DNA from: Litoribaculum gwangyangense
GTDB taxonomy: Bacteria; Bacteroidota; Bacteroidia; Flavobacteriales; Flavobacteriaceae
Assembly: GCF_039543505.1 (NCBI RefSeq)
Contig: NZ_BAABJW010000004.1
Span: forward strand, 62,001-126,000
Reading direction: 5' to 3'
DNA length: 64,000 bases
The notes below the pieces were generated by a model. That model searched no databases, was not told the DNA's origin, and saw nothing but the letters and a program-made list of their open reading frames with translations. Positions 63,267 through 64,000 of this stretch are shown here, one piece after another. The position numbers and the translations under genes are program-made. The number at the start of each line of letters is the position of its first letter. Position 1 is the first letter of the stretch.

Positions 63267-64000
63267 AATATTTTTCTCAATTTAATAGATTTAGGAGGTC
63301 ATAATTCTAAAACAAATAAATTGAGAAAAAACATTTACAAAACTACTGTTTTACTCTGCCTATTGCAATGTCTGCTGTTTTTTTCCTGTAAAAAAAAGGA
63401 AAGCATTGTAAATGTTGTGACATTATCAAAGGCACATCAAGTAACATTTGCACTGCAGGATGTTGAATTAGCTCTGGGTTCGCTCTATAGACTCTTGGAT
63501 CCGGAATTTGCAGATAAGGCAGAAATTGTTTTATCTATAAAAGAATTGGATACATTAAAACCTGAAGGTTTTAAAATAGATACTACCAATAATAGAATAC
63601 AAGTTATTGGCTATGACGAAGCTGGGTTAATGTATGGTACCTTAGAACTAGCTGAACAAATAAAACTTTACGGACTTGATAATGTCAAGTCGGTGGTTCA
63701 AAATCCATATTTAGAAATGCGTGGGCCCAAATTTAATATCCCATTAGATGTACGTACGCCAAGTTATTCAGATGTGTCCGATGCAGCACAACACAATTTG
63801 CCGCATATGTGGGATTTGAATTTTTGGAAAAATTATATTGATACCATGGCGCGGTATCGATACAATTATATTTCCTTATGGAGTTTGCACCCTTTTCCAT
63901 CTTTAGTGAAAGTGCCAGGTTATGAAGATGTGGCATTAGATGATGTGCAACGTTCTACAACAAATTGGAACGAACATTACAATCTCATGGCTATTGGTTT
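63264..64000 (+). CDS. N-terminal part of a large lipoprotein with GH20/GH67-type N-domain (cut by window end)
   Basis: The frame is open from the ATG at 63264 to the window end (245 codons). An in-frame TTG at 63321 gives a normal lipoprotein signal (RKNIYKTTVLLCLLQCLLFF, then SC) and is probably the real start. An alpha/beta domain of the GH20/GH67 N-terminal type follows (NRIQVIGYDEAGLMYGTLEL, then AEQIK), then the start of a barrel (DLNFWKNYIDTMARYRYNYI). It is related in layout to the protein at 46790-49423 (GLMYALNELAERIK). The substrate is unknown; a uronate-releasing exo-enzyme is plausible. Catalytic residues would lie beyond the window. Confidence 0.6.
   Translation, partial: MNIFLNLIDLGGHNSKTNKLRKNIYKTTVLLCLLQCLLFFSCKKKESIVNVVTLSKAHQVTFALQDVELALGSLYRLLDPEFADKAEIVLSIKELDTLKPEGFKIDTTNNRIQVIGYDEAGLMYGTLELAEQIKLYGLDNVKSVVQNPYLEMRGPKFNIPLDVRTPSYSDVSDAAQHNLPHMWDLNFWKNYIDTMARYRYNYISLWSLHPFPSLVKVPGYEDVALDDVQRSTTNWNEHYNLMAIG

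Noticed and set aside
1..64000. Mobile element or prophage as cause of the gene remnants
   Set aside because: No transposase, integrase, terminal inverted repeats or target-site duplications were seen next to the remnants; plain deletion or recombination explains them.
1..64000. CRISPR arrays, tRNA and rRNA genes
   Set aside because: No regular direct-repeat arrays, cloverleaf-like segments or rRNA core sequences were noticed in any gap.

Overview
The window is AT-rich DNA from a marine member of the Bacteroidota, most likely a flavobacterium that feeds on green algae. This is inferred from a SusC/SusD pair, many SPII lipoproteins, six proteins with C-terminal type IX secretion (T9SS) tails, almost no Shine-Dalgarno sequences, and the enzyme content. 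Nearly the whole 64 kb is one large polysaccharide utilization locus (PUL), or two adjoining ones. The target is a sulfated, rhamnose- and uronate-rich polysaccharide, best explained as ulvan from Ulva-type algae. The diagnostic gene is a PL28 ulvan lyase at 3773-5326. Supporting genes are a distant PL28 paralogue, two BNR-propeller proteins of PL24/PL25 type, three GH78 and two GH106 rhamnosidase-type proteins (one cut by the window edge), three formylglycine sulfatases, a GH43 xylosidase-like enzyme, GH2, GH3, GH5, and L-rhamnose uptake and catabolism genes.

Layout. 1-5326: end of a GH106, a multimodular propeller lyase candidate, then the PL28 lyase closed by a terminator. 5469-7382: a Tat-signal protein that may be an oligosaccharide dehydratase or lyase. 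7383-7809: a gene graveyard holding fused remnants of an AraC regulator and a sugar isomerase, then an operator. 7810-21629: a run of GH78, heparinase II/III-like protein, GH106, GH2 and two sulfatases. 21741-22899: a lipoprotein and a sulfatase fragment. 22900-29765: the rhamnose module (AraC regulator, GH78, isomerase, RhaT). 29773-38171: the PL28-like lipoprotein facing a GH78/T9SS protein/GH43/sulfatase operon. 38324-42978: SusC and SusD with a terminator. 43182-50301: GH5, GH3, a large exo-enzyme-like protein, and a DUF1080 protein. 50427-54172 (minus strand): ThuA-DUF1080 fusion, nucleoside-hydrolase-like protein, and a carbohydrate-binding protein. 54369-55609: stand-alone binding protein and RhaM. 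55725-61322: second propeller protein, FN3-type lipoprotein, beta-helix protein. 61776-63092: Gfo/Idh/MocA oxidoreductase. 63264-64000: start of a second large exo-enzyme-like protein.

How the parts fit (inference): secreted lyases cut ulvan at the surface, helped by shared binding modules. SusCD imports oligomers. Periplasmic sulfatases, rhamnosidases, xylosidase and other exo-enzymes finish them. RhaT, RhaM and the isomerase handle rhamnose. A subset of genes (two DUF1080 domains, ThuA, Gfo/Idh/MocA) suggests an additional oxidative, 3-keto-sugar route.

The most notable unexplained structure is a 17-bp bipartite motif, CA(G/T)-N7-(A/G)CAGGATA-like. It occurs about 50-105 bp before the start codons of eleven transcription units, on both strands, and was not seen in the rhamnose module. 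It looks like the operator of the PUL regulon. No hybrid two-component regulator, GH88/GH105 unsaturated uronyl hydrolase, rhamnulokinase or aldolase gene is present in the window. No tRNA, rRNA, CRISPR or transposase was seen.
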